From: Sabellastarte sp. h YS-2021
Lineage: Eukaryota; Annelida; Polychaeta; Sabellida; Sabellidae
Reading direction: 5' to 3'
Assembly (NCBI GenBank): GCA_964017235.1
Contig: OZ024936.1
Span: forward strand, 46,117,028 to 46,181,027
Length of the DNA stretch: 64,000 nt
Shown: in pieces, positions 11,555 to 23,384 of the stretch
How positions within the stretch are numbered: the stretch's first letter is position 1
Layout of the letters: every line of letters starts with the position of its first letter
Made by a program: the position numbers and the translations under genes
The notes under the pieces: model-generated
Databases searched by the model: none
What the model was told of the DNA's origin: nothing
Seen by the model: the letters and a program-made list of their open reading frames with translations, nothing else

Positions 11555-11778
11555 AACAGGGGGCCATGGTGGCACAGTCCTCCCACCTATGAGGTCGGTG
11601 GTTCAAACCTCAGACCTTTTGTGGGAAAGTTGGTAGTTGATAACCTATGGGTAACAGTTTACAGTACAGAACCTTGACCAACTGTATGTGCAACTGTATG
11701 TTTCCTCTGCCCATAAAACTCCCAGTTATGATATGAACTGTGCAATGTTGAAAGCAAAATAAAGCCCCAAATAAATAA
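11555..11778 (+). mobile_element. tRNA-derived SINE
   Basis: The head GGGCCATGGTGGCACAG, the box-B-like GGTTCAAACCTC, the shared body (GTGGGAAAGTTGGTAG, CAGTTTACAGTACAGAACC, TTTCCTCTGCCCATA) and the AAATAAATAA tail identify the family. The repeat ATTGACATA at 11546-11554 and 11779-11787 is a likely target-site duplication. Confidence 0.85.
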
Positions 11779-12039
11779 ATTGACATAGCTAGATCATAGT
11801 ATGCTTTTTTTCAGCTCTAAAGGTAGGTGTATAATCACAGTGGTCCTACACACTGCGTTTTAATTATCTTTAAAGACCATTATTTCTTAAGTAGTTACAT
11901 CAAACCTTTTAGGTTGTACCTTTGTAGCGCTACAATTTATCTTTGTGGTATTTAGACTAATATTTTTTTTAATTTTTACTGTAAACTGCTGCTGGCCGAC
12001 TCAAGTAGATTTTGGAGCTAGCACTAAAAGTTTTAAAAT

Positions 12040-12290
12040 TGTAAATGTCAGAAAGATTACCAAAAAGCCAGCATAAGTCGGGAAAATATCAAACATGTTT
12101 GACTTGGATTCCAGGTTCTGTCAAAACTTGGCCAGAAAAAGGTTTCCAGGCGTTTGAGACAGTTTTTATTCTGATCTCCAGGGTCGGGGATTTGCATTTG
12201 AAGATTTATCTGTCTTCTAGGCAAATTTCGGCACTTTTTACCCCGATCCACCCAAATTTTAAATTTCTGGCCTCTGCATAAACAGTCCTT
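12040..12290. repeat. Possible Harbinger subterminal remnant
   Basis: A GC-richer patch carries ATCAAACATGTTTGAC at 12088-12103, one base off the palindrome shared by the Harbinger ends at 7.0 and 50.37 kb, and several CCAGG motifs. No terminal inverted repeat or target duplication was seen, so the assignment is weak. Confidence 0.3.
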
Positions 12291-12605
12291 GAATTAGGCC
12301 TTTAAATGAAGTTCAATACTATTGCCTGGTGATTAGTCGACTGATTACTGCACTAAAGTTATGTCTTATCATAAGTAATCACCACGGTTAAGGGTAGCTT
12401 ATAAGCCCTGTCTCATTGGTCACATGAGCAATCTCTCCACTCAGGCCAAGTCACATGTTTTGCCAGTTTTCCTCCCTGTTCTAAGCCGCACCAGTCATAG
12501 AAGGCTCACAAGTTTTAAACCGACTGGCAATCAAGATAAATCACAATAGAAGAGGAACTGCAGTATTAGCTTTCTTATTTAGAAATGCTCAAATTTCTGG
12601 ATTTT

Positions 12606-13112
12606 TTTAAGCACAAGCCTTGCTAGAGCTCACGCTTCTAAAGATCACTTTTTTTGTCTCTGGACTTTGATGAAATTGACAACACCTGTGCATTCTGAAT
12701 TTACCTCTCTTACTCTCCAATAGCTAAAAGGACACATGTCCTTTGGGCTTTTTTCCATGCATATGTCCTTCTTGCATCAGTTCTGAATTTGCCTCTCTTG
12801 CTCTCCAATAGCTACAAGGACATATGTCCTTTTGGCTTTTTCCCAGACATATGTCCTTCTTGCATCAGACTTTCATGAATTGTGGCACAGAGTGATGACT
12901 ATTTGTCTGCTCACTGAAGTTAAGTGGCAATGGGCTATGTTAATACTTGCATGGGTGACCATCTCAGTTTGGGACCAGCTGTGGGATGTATATAAGTTGG
13001 AATTTCTTTCTGTCACGAGACTTTCGTAAATTCTAGTGCACTACTCGTATCTCTAATGGCTTTGTGCTCACACTAGGGGACCTAAACATCTTTGGGCCTT
13101 GTTTTTAATATG
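12606..13112 (+). mobile_element. 5S rRNA-derived SINE-like repeat, copy 3 (longest)
   Basis: The copy runs from AAGCACAAGCCTTGCTAGAG to the GGGCCTTGTTTTT end. The 5S-like core CTGAAGTTAAGTGGCAATGG and TGCATGGGTGACC lies near 12915-12962. Within it, about 80 bp (ATTCTGAATTTACCTCTCTT...CTTCTTGCATCAG) is duplicated in tandem at about 12700-12867, and each copy holds an AAGGACATATGTCCTT-like palindrome. The duplication makes this copy longer than the one at 4.05 kb. Confidence 0.7.
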
Positions 13113-16100
13113 AATGCAAATGTTGAGGCAGTGGGAAGTGCAAGGTTTTATTATAATAAAATATAACAACATTATACATGCATTCATGTTAATTTCAAGC
13201 ACAAATCTCTTGTGATCTGGTGATCCATGATAAGGGCTTTTTAAATAACGTATTTATTTATTCTTTAATTTATGTCTTCTATCTTTCATTTCAATAAATA
13301 TATTAGTTGTCTCTTATAGCTGGGACATTGTACACGGTTGTAACAATGGTTATTAACGGTGCACACAATCTTTAACAAGTTATAATGTTACAACCTATTC
13401 ATAATTTAAAACTTGAACAGCTTCATTTGATGGAATTTGTATAAGTTATACATTGTACAGTTTTTAAACTATTTGCATAAGTCGTAACCAGTTTGCTCAA
13501 CTTGCACAACGACAATTATTTTTTACAAGTACATCTTTTTAGAAATAGTTTATTTTCTCAGAAACACAAGAAAATAAATTTGGGGGCAGGGGGCAGGACA
13601 TGAATGTTTGGTACATTCACACTACCCCTTTGTTAAATTTCTGGTATTTGGGAATAAACTAATATAGGACTGGTATATTTTGAATGCTAAAGGCAATTTA
13701 AGATTTATTTTATACCATTCATACTTAATATTCGTATGTTGAATTACATCCATAAACTTCAAGAGAGTTTTCAACTGTTATTTTGTGTTCAAATTTATAA
13801 GTGTAATGAATGGAAATGACATTAAATATGTACACATGCGCTTTTTATTGATAACCAGTCAATTTATATTAGTTATTGTCATATAAGTTAAACACTAAGG
13901 ATAAACTTCTTTTAAATTGAAGAAATTACATGCTTTTGGATGTTGTATTTTGGTCACAATACGGGCTTACAGAGCTTGCAACAAAATTTTTATCATCAGT
14001 ATCCATGATGGTTTCCTGTGTTTGGGTGTCTGGAATTAATCTACAAAACAAATGAAAATAACAACACTTCTTAGTATGGATGGTGTTTTTATCTTCTTAA
14101 CAAGAGCATTCGGAGAGCGTAAATCTCCTCCAAGGGCCAACGCCTTAAATATGCAATGTTAAGAAAATCCTTTACAAAATTCTCGGACCCGGTCAAGGAT
14201 CCAGATCACCACGACAATCAAATTAACCATCCCTTGAGCCATTCAAAATATTCCTCACAATTGTTTCAAAATTTATTTGTAAAGTTTTGAATTTTTTTGA
14301 CAAACATACAGGCAGACAACTAACACCAACAAAAGCGTAACCTTCTTGGCCAAAGTAATAAGTTTTTACATTAAATTAAAATTTTTACTGCATAAACTAA
14401 AACTAACATTTGATACTCGATCACCTGTATCCACTTGTGTCTTGCACTTACTGGGGGGTTTATCAAATAAAAGGAACACATTTGCATAAAGTATTTACAA
14501 TAATGTCACTTGCACATTCACATGTGAATGTCTTAGATAAGACTCAAAACCTAGCTTTTAAAATTGAAAAAAAAAATCGAGTTTGTGATTGAACAAACTG
14601 ACATGAAAAACATTCCCGCTGTTAACTGAAACCAAGAGTTGGAAAAAATATGTTTTACAATACTTCAACTAAAACTGCCATGACGTCTTATGAATAAAAT
14701 ATATATCCTTCACTAAAGCCAGTATGAGTTTGACTAAGTTGCACTGAAGAACTCCTTGACATTAAAATTAGGTCAGAATCCAGTCCAACATGGAATTACT
14801 CCTTGCCACTGTTGCACCTAACTTTCACCAGCATAAACCTGAAAAAATAGAAATTTGTTTGGAGGATCAACACTTCAAAATTGCAGAGGCTCACAGGAAT
14901 GTAAATCCCCACTAACAAGTATCAGTGTTGGCTGATATGTCTACTAATCAGTATTTGAAAATTTTCTTTTCAGAGCCAGGACTGTGCTTATAGTGTTGCA
15001 TTAGCACTATGGGCAATGGGCGATAATAACAGAACAATGCACCTCAATTTGTTAGTGTTGATTTCTTAACACTACATCCATCCATTATAGATCCTGACCT
15101 TTCAACAACAGGTGATTAATTTGATTTTGTCATTTTAGTGTATAATTTATCAAATGCTCCAACAAAATTGAAATCAACAAATATTCTACATGTTCACCAA
15201 TGTGACAGAATATACCATAATATCAAATATACCCAGCATATTATATACAGGGCTCAATGTTTTATTTGACATATCCGGGCAAGTTCGCCCCAAGTTCTGG
15301 TGACTGCAGTGGCCCAACTGAAAGCACTACAGATGTCCTGCCAAAATATGTATGTACCTGTACTTGGGATTTATCCCAAATCCTCTTAATTGATGAGTAT
15401 GTTATCTGCAGTGGTAGATAGGTTCTCAGTGGCCTAGTGGCTAGCAAGTTTGGCATCCAATCAAAGAGTGTTACCTTATGTGGATTTGGCCCTTGTTGTT
15501 GGCAATACTGAGGGGCTGTTCCAATTTACCTTAGCTGTTGGATTTACCTTAGCTGTTGGACCTTAGCTGTTGTTCTCTTTTTTTCATATTGGCAGATCAA
15601 TCCAGTTAGAAATTAATTTGTACAAGTTATACTTAAAATCACTAATCTCCAAAGGACCAAAGTTGAGTTTGATGTCATATTTAACAGCTGGAATCATATT
15701 GCTGCCACCTCAAAGTTGACCTCTTAGTAAGTCCAGACCAGAGATGATTTGTCAAGGTTAGTCTGACAGAGTGCCCTTAACAGCACGTAAAGTTAAGGTT
15801 AACTAAACTTAAACCTAAGTGTTTCAAAACCTGCAGGTATTAATTACACATAGAAAATATTAACTTAAATTAATGTATAAATCTGTTAACATTAACAAAG
15901 AAGAGCTGACTGAAAGAAGTCAAGGAAAAATAAGATTAACTTATTTTATGGTCCCCATAAATAGTTTACATAAGCACTAGACAATAATTTACACAATAAA
16001 ACATTTCATACTGCAAATGTAAGTAAACAAAAATACACCCCAACCTACGGAGTTGAAGTAGGTAATTGACATTAAAATGCAAAGGATTATCATGCACCAG

Positions 16101-17039
16101 TCCACATACCATGCTACCTTATATATTGTCAGACATTTGGACCACTTAATTCTGGATAAAGAGTCCGCTATTGGCCACCATCTTGTTTACATGGCGTCCA
16201 CAGTTACATCAAGAAAATGTAAACATGTAAAGAAAACATTAAACAAAAAAATTGGTCAACTAATATGATGCAGACTTTGACATTATTTTCCCCTAATTTG
16301 TATAATGTTGTCGCATAATTATTTCATAAAAGTTATCTCTAATAAAATAGTGTGTATCCCAGTTTAAGTAATCATACATCAACGTTGTTTAATATTAGAG
16401 TCAATAATCATCAAATACAAGTTTCAGCAAATGTCAAATGTCAAAGTTGGTGCTTTATGTCCCACTCAAAGGCCAGGATCGTATTGGGAAGAGTTCTCAG
16501 CATTGCCAATTGTCGGAGTTGAATAAACACAGTGATTACACGCCAAACTTGTTAACTCACTGAGCCAATAATGATCTGACATTTAAAAAAATACTAATAC
16601 GACATACCTAGAAAGTCCTACATATGATGAACACTACCTTATCATATTTATCAGTTTTAGCATTCGTCAGGGGAGACGTTTATTTTATTTCATAACCGAT
16701 TTGTATGTAATATTTTCGATTTTACAGAGTTACTGGGTCTGTATCTGTTTTTATTGGCATTTTATATAAATCTTAACTCAGAAACATCACTGTCTGCTCA
16801 TAATACCTCTGTATAGATGCTAGAATTGTGAAAAGTGGCTCTTTTGGGTATTATCGCTCACCGGGACATTTCCCGCGGATTTCACATACTGTTTTGATAT
16901 TGTGACATATTGCAGTAATTCAAACAAATAATATTCAATACATCATATAAATGTTTTGATGACTGACATATTTTAGTAATTCAACCAAATAATATTCAAT
17001 ACATTAAAATCACACCTCTTATCATTCCATATTAATCTT
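13113..17039. other. No gene seen; one probable dispersed repeat
   Basis: The segment 14100-14370 has an invertebrate repeat layout (AACAAGAGCATTCGGAGAGC, then CCAGATCACCACGACAATCA, then ACAGGCAGACAAC, then AACCTTCTTGGCCAAAGTAAT). I recall such a pattern as widespread, but cannot confirm it here. A short segment at 16430-16550 resembles one at 28.4 kb and is listed separately. The rest is AT-rich with no recognised exon. Confidence 0.4.
16430..16550 (-). pseudogene. Segment similar to the 28.4-kb exon-like sequence
   Basis: On the minus strand, roughly 60 bp around CAATGCTGAGAACTCTTCCC and ATGATCCTGGC-like sequence aligns with the 28.4-kb segment at about 75-80% identity by eye. The reading frame that is open at 28.4 kb is not kept here. 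It may be a decayed copy of the same exon or both may belong to an unrecognised repeat family. Confidence 0.35.
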
Positions 17040-17074
17040 GCACCAGTCTTTCACTGTTCTTAACCTACTCATCT

Positions 17075-17995
17075 GTGGTTTGCTGTATAGACAGGTTAGT
17101 ACAAAGGCAAGGTAGGTTCACCTTTTTCAAATTTTATTTTTTGGCCTTCCTCTTGGACATGCATTGCACTTTCTGGTTCTGTCTGTACCTTCTTCTTGTT
17201 GCTCCAGCAACCAATACCACCACTGCAACCAATACCACCACTGACAATCCTTCCACATTATCAATTATTGTTGCTTTAAGTTTGCATTCTTCTTTCCCAG
17301 CCTTTTCCACCATACAATTTGAGGCTGGCATCCACCCATGTCTCAATGGGGTCAACTACGCCTTTTTGGCAATGCAAGGACATATTCATAGGGTAACACA
17401 CTCCTACAAACATGTCAGCCCATGGGTGTCCCTGTTGTCAATCCTCTTACGGGATGTCAGTATTAATCCTGGCCCTAATGCTAGCCTTTTAACTGGAAGT
17501 CTGATCAACATCAGATCCATCAGCAACAAGTCTGTTGCCTTTGCAGACTTCATTGATAGCAACAAGTCCGATGTCATTGCGGTCACTGAGACCTGGCTTC
17601 GACCAGATGACACTGACAGCTTTATAGCAAGTGTCACACCTCTGTGTTACAAATGTACTCATGTTCTATGCCCGGAGGGGAGAGGTGGTGGTGTCTGGTT
17701 TTTCATCCGTGATAATATTGACTTCATATCTGTTCACCTATCCATGGGCAATGCCCAGAACTTTGTTTTTCACACTGTGTACGGGCCTAATGTTTCCAAG
17801 GCCAATTTAATTGAGGATTTCAGTTCCTTTGTTGAGGGCGCTGCTTTATCATGTTGTGAAAATATAATAGTGGGTGACTTAAATCTACATCTGGATAAAC
17901 AGGATGGTTGGTCCAGAAATTCAATGACTCCCTCTGTCAATACAATTTTACCGACATTATTGATTCCCCAACCCATATCCACGGCCATATATTAG
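17075..17995 (+). pseudogene. LINE ORF2 N-terminus: 2A-like motif plus endonuclease
   Basis: This 306-residue open stretch starts with a hydrophobic leader-like segment (about residues 24-46) and a duplicated NTTTATNTTT tract. At residues 127-134 it carries DVSINPGP, close to the 2A consensus D(V/I)ExNPGP at which ribosomes skip a peptide bond; such motifs are known at LINE N-termini in some invertebrates. The third position is Ser, not Glu, so efficiency is uncertain. The endonuclease follows: NIRSISNK, VIAVTETWL (catalytic Glu), GGGVWFFIRDNI and IVGDLNLHLD (catalytic Asp and Asn). The frame is lost after LHLDKQDGWSRNS; the expected DSPTHIHGHILDVI continuation lies in another frame. Confidence 0.85.
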
Positions 17996-18963
17996 ATGTA
18001 ATATGTGTGAGGCACACCTTCTCAAAGGTGGCCTGCCTAAAGGTTACAGAGGGGGCTGTCTGACCATCTTTCCAACACATTTTTGGTCAATATACCTGTC
18101 AAGGCACCCTGCCAATTCAGGCAGGTTAATACATGGAAAATTCACGAGATACATATTACTAACTTCAGAGAGGACATCCTGAATTCTGATCTAATCAAAC
18201 ATCCTCACACAACAGTCAGTTTACTCAGTCACCAGTATTTTAATACCCTGTGCAACATTCTAGACAACCATGCTCCAATCAAAAGGAAAGGCACAATTGC
18301 ACCCTGACAAAGGTTTCATGAATTCAGACATCCTCTGAGCAAAGTGTCTTAAACGGAAGTATGAGCAAGTATTATGACAATTCTGCAATCAACCGGAGTA
18401 GATATAGAGCTGCTGTCAATTGCTATAATTTTCTACCAGAACAGTCAAGATGCAAACACTATTCTACAGTCATTACTGAAAATAATGGTAATCCCAAGGC
18501 TCTTTTGAACACTTTCCAAAAAATCTTACATACATCCACAACCATCATATTGCCTGATTACATTAGTCCTACTGATTTAGCCAACACCTTTGGAATTTTT
18601 TCAGTGACAAAATTATGAAAATCAGAGTTGCACTATAGCCAGCAGTGCCTGTTCCCTTACAAGACCAAGAAGCAACAACAGTGCTCTACATTCCTTCAAT
18701 CCTGTATCTGAGGGTGACATGCTCAAAATCCTAAATTCTTCCCCCAACAAAACATGCAATCTGGACCAGATACCACCTTTATTAATTAAAGAGTGTGTGG
18801 ATATTCTAGTCACTCCAATTACCAATATTATAAATTACTCAATCAAAGAAGGGAGATTTCAAAGCTGCTTAAAAAACCCTTATCAAGAAACCTAACTTAG
18901 AGAGAAATCTCCTCGATAATTACAGACCAACCTTAGTTTCATATCCAAACTGATAAAAAAGTA

Positions 18964-20183
18964 GTGGTTACACAGTTAAATAGTTACATTGATAGTGAGG
19001 GGTTCTCCAATGTTAACCAATTCACTTACAGGAGATTGCAATCAACAGAAACAGCACTCACATTGCTGCACCTCCCAGCTGCATTTGACACTCTTGACCA
19101 TAACATTCTTTTTAATTGCCTCAGGGATTGGTTTGGTGTCAATGGCACTGTGTTGAGGTTGATGAAATCCTATCTTTCAAACCACAAAAGGAAGGTTAAA
19201 CTATGTAATAGCTTTTCAGATGCCTTTTCACTCCCCTATGGAGTACCCCAAGGCTCTGTCCTGGGCCCCCTCCTTTTTACCCTTTACACTACCCCACTCA
19301 GTAATATCATTTCCAATTTAAATGTCAACCACCATCTCTATGCTGATGACACCCACCACTAGCGGATCTAGGGGGTGGATCAGGGGGTTCGAACCTCCCC
19401 CTTGAAAAATGATGTAAAGGGGTTCAACCCAAAGTACAAAATTATTTCTTGAGAGTGGTGTTAAATTTACAGGAAATGCACTATATTTTTACCAAAAATT
19501 ATTTTTTCCCAGGGGGCATGCCGCCCGACAACCCTATGTCTGGTATGTCTGATGTGAATCCCCACCTTACTTAAAAGCTGGATCCACCCCTGCCCACATA
19601 CATCTAGCACTTGACCTTAGGAACTTTGATTCCAGTTTTGCTGAGCTCACTGAGTGTCTTACCTGTGTTCAAAAGTGGATGGATGGTATGAAACTTAACC
19701 CAGGGAAAACTGAATTCATTATCATTGGTGATAGACAAGCTAGAGAGTCCCTCATCCAAAAATTTCCCACCCAACTTCTCGGATATTCTATCTCCTACAC
19801 CAATATAGTCAAGAACCTAGGAGTTACTTTTAAGTCTTGAAACACCTTTACTAGTCACATAACCAAGGTTTGTTGTTACTATTACCTCAAGGACCTAATA
19901 TGCATCCACAAATTCCTCAGTGTGGAGACTGCAGCTTTGCTTGCAAACTCAATGATCAACAGTCAACTTGACTACTGTAACTCCCTACTCTATGACGTAT
20001 GAAAATATAATGTGGCTAAACTCCAAAAGATTCAAAATGCCCTTTGCAGAATTGTTTTTAGACTTGATAGAACAAGCCATGTCACTCCATTTCTTTCTAT
20101 TACATATTGCATTTTGTAAAAATATAATCAAAATACTTTCAAGGCTATCAAATTCTTCTAACCCACATACTAATCATCCTTGA
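18964..20183 (+). pseudogene. LINE reverse transcriptase and 3' domain, interrupted
   Basis: The RT runs openly from 18964 to 19362 with fingers/palm motifs (AAFDTLDHNI, SYLSNHKRKVKL, GVPQGSVLGPLL) and the catalytic YADD at its end, immediately before the MITE. Downstream of the MITE the text THLALDLRNFDSS, KWMDGMKLNPGKTEF and FLSVETAALLANSMINSQLD belongs to the thumb and C-terminal region of the same group. In-frame stops after NLGVTFKS and LLYDV show decay. Confidence 0.85.
19357..19592. mobile_element. 236-bp MITE with hAT-like ends, inserted in LINE RT
   Basis: The left end CACTAGCGGATCTAG and the reverse complement of the right end, CAGGGGTGGATCCAG, form imperfect terminal inverted repeats of about 15 bp. 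CCCAC is repeated at 19352-19356 and 19593-19597. Removing the insert and one repeat restores GCTGATGACACCCACATACA in the RT gene, which fixes the boundaries. The visible duplication is 5 bp rather than the 8 bp usual for hAT, so the superfamily is provisional. Confidence 0.8.
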
Positions 20184-20522
20184 TCAAAACCAGTAGCCTT
20201 ACTCGTGGAAATTGGCTATCTCCTTCCTCAGTTTGTCCTAGAAAGGCCATTAGTAGGCATGGTTTTGCAATGGCTTCAACACTGAATGGAACAGACTCCC
20301 ACAATCAGTCTGATCACAGCACACAATAACAGGTTTTCGAAGTCAGCGGAAAACCTATTTGTTTAGACTAGCATATCCTCCACCATAGTATATCTCCCCA
20401 GTGGTCGCTAATTTGGATCTCGACCTGATACATCCCTGGACTTTCCCTTTTTGATCTCAAGAGCATTGGAGAATGTTTTATCAATGTTGTGTTACATAAA
20501 TGTTTCTATTCTATTCTATCAC

Positions 20523-21002
20523 AAGTATGAATGTAAAATGACTTTTACCACTTAATAATTAAGTTTTTGTCACAGAGGACACAACAAAAGGGCTGCATCT
20601 TGCCAAATGGTGAGTGGGATAGGGATTATTTAAATGATGATGGACATTGCAGAAGTCCAGCAGCTGACTATCCCTATCCACTATTTTATACGCCCTTGTT
20701 CAACATATCCTATTGTATTCTACTCTTTTATAGCACTTAATCTCTAAATTATCAGACTATAAGGCACAACAACCATCGGTCGTATTCCAATTGATTAGTC
20801 CATGCCCATAGTAATGGTCATCAGCCAAGTCAGAAACTTTGTTTGAAAGATTTGACCAAAAAAAATTATTTAAGTTTCTTCCACAAGAAAGTAAAAAATT
20901 ATGCAGAGCGAACATCATCAGGCAATTTATTCCAGGAATAGGAGCATCAAAGGAAGATACATGACCAAATTGTTTCTTGATTTGTTCAAGGATGAACAAA
21001 AC
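20523..21002. other. No gene seen
   Basis: Spacer between the LINE tail and the Harbinger derivative. No domain or repeat family was recognised. Confidence 0.5.
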
Positions 21003-21005
21003 TTA

Positions 21006-22000
21006 TGGGGTGTTCCACTTGAACCGAAACACTAACTAGACTCTAGGATTGGTTGCAAAAGTCATGGAATCGGGGACAAAACCACAAAAAACATGGGTCG
21101 GTTACATATTCCCAACAGGACATAGACCATACAAGCTTGGTTGGTTCATTTCCAACAGGTTTCCAAACTTTTTCAAACTAAATAACAATTCCCCTGTTTG
21201 AAACACTCAACCCAACTTATGTCCAAATGACTCTCCCTTAAATAAAAAAAAATTCTAAACCTTTTTTAAAAAAAAACTATTTCTATTCAAAATTGCAAGA
21301 TGTTTTAAAGTGAGCAGCACTCAGCTCAGCACTGAGGGTATGTTTCCAAAGAAACTTGAAAGTCCTGATGTATGTTGTGTTGGCTTTCTTCACCTGTAGC
21401 AGAGGCAACTGGTGAAGGTTTGAAGTACTTCATCGGCATCAATGTGAATGTAAGTGGTCTTGAACGTCTAGCAATGACTAGGAAGGAAATGGGCTGCCTT
21501 CTGGATTGCTGCTACTGTCCTTTGCTGGCCACTTGGCTCTGCTGAGCGGTTGTATGACCTGGCTTAAAGGCATCTGTATCTCTGGGATGGTTAAGATGTA
21601 TTCCCTTGCATCTGGAGCTGGCTGTTGTGGCTGTTGAAATGTCTGTGGCACAAATATTGAAGTTGCACTTGAGCTTTATGAAAGTGTCTGTTGCTGTGGC
21701 TGCTGGGTCTGATGACCACGTTCTTCTGACTTGCTTTGATTGTTGCTAAAGGGCTTTACAGCCTCGTTTCTAAATGTATGATCTTTCCCCTCTAATTCCT
21801 CCACCTCTGATGCCAGGTAGTTGCAGAAGGCTGTACATATTGTTGTCTCCTGCTTTTGCTTCAAACATGTTTGATATTTTGCCGATCCACCCCAACAAGC
21901 CGGGAAATTACAAGCAACCCTAACCGACTCTGTAAACATTGCTCCTAACCCTCGAAAAATACCTAGTTGCCAACAGGTCGGCCCCAGTGGAACACCCCCA
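21006..22000. mobile_element. PIF/Harbinger deletion derivative (995 bp)
   Basis: The ends TGGGGTGTTCCACTTG and CCCCAGTGGAACACCCCCA are inverted, flanked by TTA at 21003-21005 and 22001-22003, the target site typical of PIF/Harbinger. On the minus strand it keeps part of the DNA-binding partner gene (AFCNYLASEVEELEGKDHTF, then RNEAV and a Gln-rich tail), homologous to FCNYLHSKIEHLEEQD in the 43.6-kb element. No transposase sequence remains, so it could move only with a transposase supplied in trans. Confidence 0.88.
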
Positions 22001-22028
22001 TTAGGAACCTTCAGGAATCTTCTTCATG

Positions 22029-22810
22029 GGCCTGTATTCACTAATATTCTTAGACTTAGAATGAGAATTTTCTTAAAATTTTTCTTAGAAAATGGTACAT
22101 GATATTGGGAAACCATATTTCAGTGCTTATAACTACTGCATCACTGTAATTTTTTAAACTTTAAAGTGTAAACTTTGAAGTGTAAATCTGATTTCAAATG
22201 TCTTATTCTGAAATTTTATGATTTTAAGAAGTATTAACACAGCAGCGATAAAAATGGATAGGTTAATGCACTCATTTTATGGCTGTCAGGAGATGAACTA
22301 ATCAGTGAGTATTTTTACATTTACTTGTGCAGGATATATTTACTGTTAATATGTACAACGCTGTGTGATTTATGTTTGATAAGTTTGATTATATGAAAAA
22401 ATCAGTCTTGGTCTTAAGTTGATGACTTTTATTCTAGCTAAAACCTGTTTTATGAATACCTATTTATGAAAATTCCGAGCTGAGAGAAAAATCTTGTACT
22501 CAAGCCTTGGCTAAGCCTAAGAAAAAACTACAATTAAGACCTTTTGTAAATCCGGCACCTAATTCTGACTTCATCCATTCTGACTGATCATGTGACATCC
22601 ATAACTATATACATGCACATGTTTTTATTTACTCTTCTTAACTAAGAAAATTCTTACTTTTAGAAACTTACTTTTAGAAACAAATCTTAACTAAGAATTG
22701 TTTGGTGACTACAACTTTTTCTAAGAATAAGAAAATTGTTTGATAAGAATATTTTCTTATTCTAAGATAAATTCTTACTCTAAGAAAAAGAATGTTAGTG
22801 AATATAGGCC
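22029..22810. mobile_element. 782-bp MITE with TGTATTCACTAA ends
   Basis: The left end GGCCTGTATTCACTAATATT and the right end TGTTAGTGAATATAGGCC are inverted. The similarity continues inward through many CTTAG/TCTTA motifs (TTCTTAGACTTAGAATGAG on the left, CTTACTCTAAGAAAAAG on the right). The interior is non-coding. No convincing target duplication was found. It lies 29 bp from the Harbinger derivative. Related CTTAG-rich segments occur near 4.63 and 48.58 kb. Confidence 0.75.
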
Positions 22811-23384
22811 AGGTGTAAATTGTCTTTTATTGTATTCGCTGCTAAAAAAGTGCAGAAATGGACTGAAGTAGCTAGGATGACCACTTCTATATATGCTAAT
22901 TATGGCTTTTCAAAAGACAACCAAAGGAACTTGCTTGGATCATGGAACCTGGTTCGATGACAATTAAACATTTTAATGTTGAAGGCATGAAGACATTGGC
23001 AGAGACCTGATAACACAGATGCATAGGCAGACATATCAGACGAGTAGCCAATCAAAGTTCCTCCTCCTTTGTTCTTCATCTAAATCTGAATCTTATCCTT
23101 GATGTTTTAATCTTATCTGATATATCAGTTTTTTTACTTTCAGTTCCATTGAGTCCCTGGTAAAACAGGAGAAACATGGATCACTACTCTACTCTGCTAA
23201 TTTCACAGGAATAGACTGAAATTATTGTTTTGTTTGAAGTCTTGCGAAGGGGTTAAAACCAAGAATAGAAACAAATCCATCCCTTTCACTAGTCTGGTGT
23301 CTTAAATCCAGCACAAATTCGATAATAAGAAAGAAAAGGGGGAACAACTGAGTGCAATATTGTTCAAATAATATTCATGAAGAA

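Larger units (their letters stand above)
17040..20522 (+). mobile_element. CR1/L2-group LINE, decayed, split by a MITE
   Basis: The order is an N-terminal segment with a 2A-like motif, an apurinic-like endonuclease, a linker, reverse transcriptase and the 3' conserved domain. The RT shows PAAFDTLDHNILF, GVPQGSVLGPLLF and HHLYADDT. After the 236-bp MITE at 19357-19592 the frame resumes with MKLNPGKTEFIIIG and later SQLDYCNSLLYDV. The element ends in a TTCTATTCTATTCTATC microsatellite tail, as usual for this group. Several frameshifts and stops interrupt the linker and RT (for example after 17995 and around 18620-18960), so it is inactive. The 5' boundary is approximate. Confidence 0.9.
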
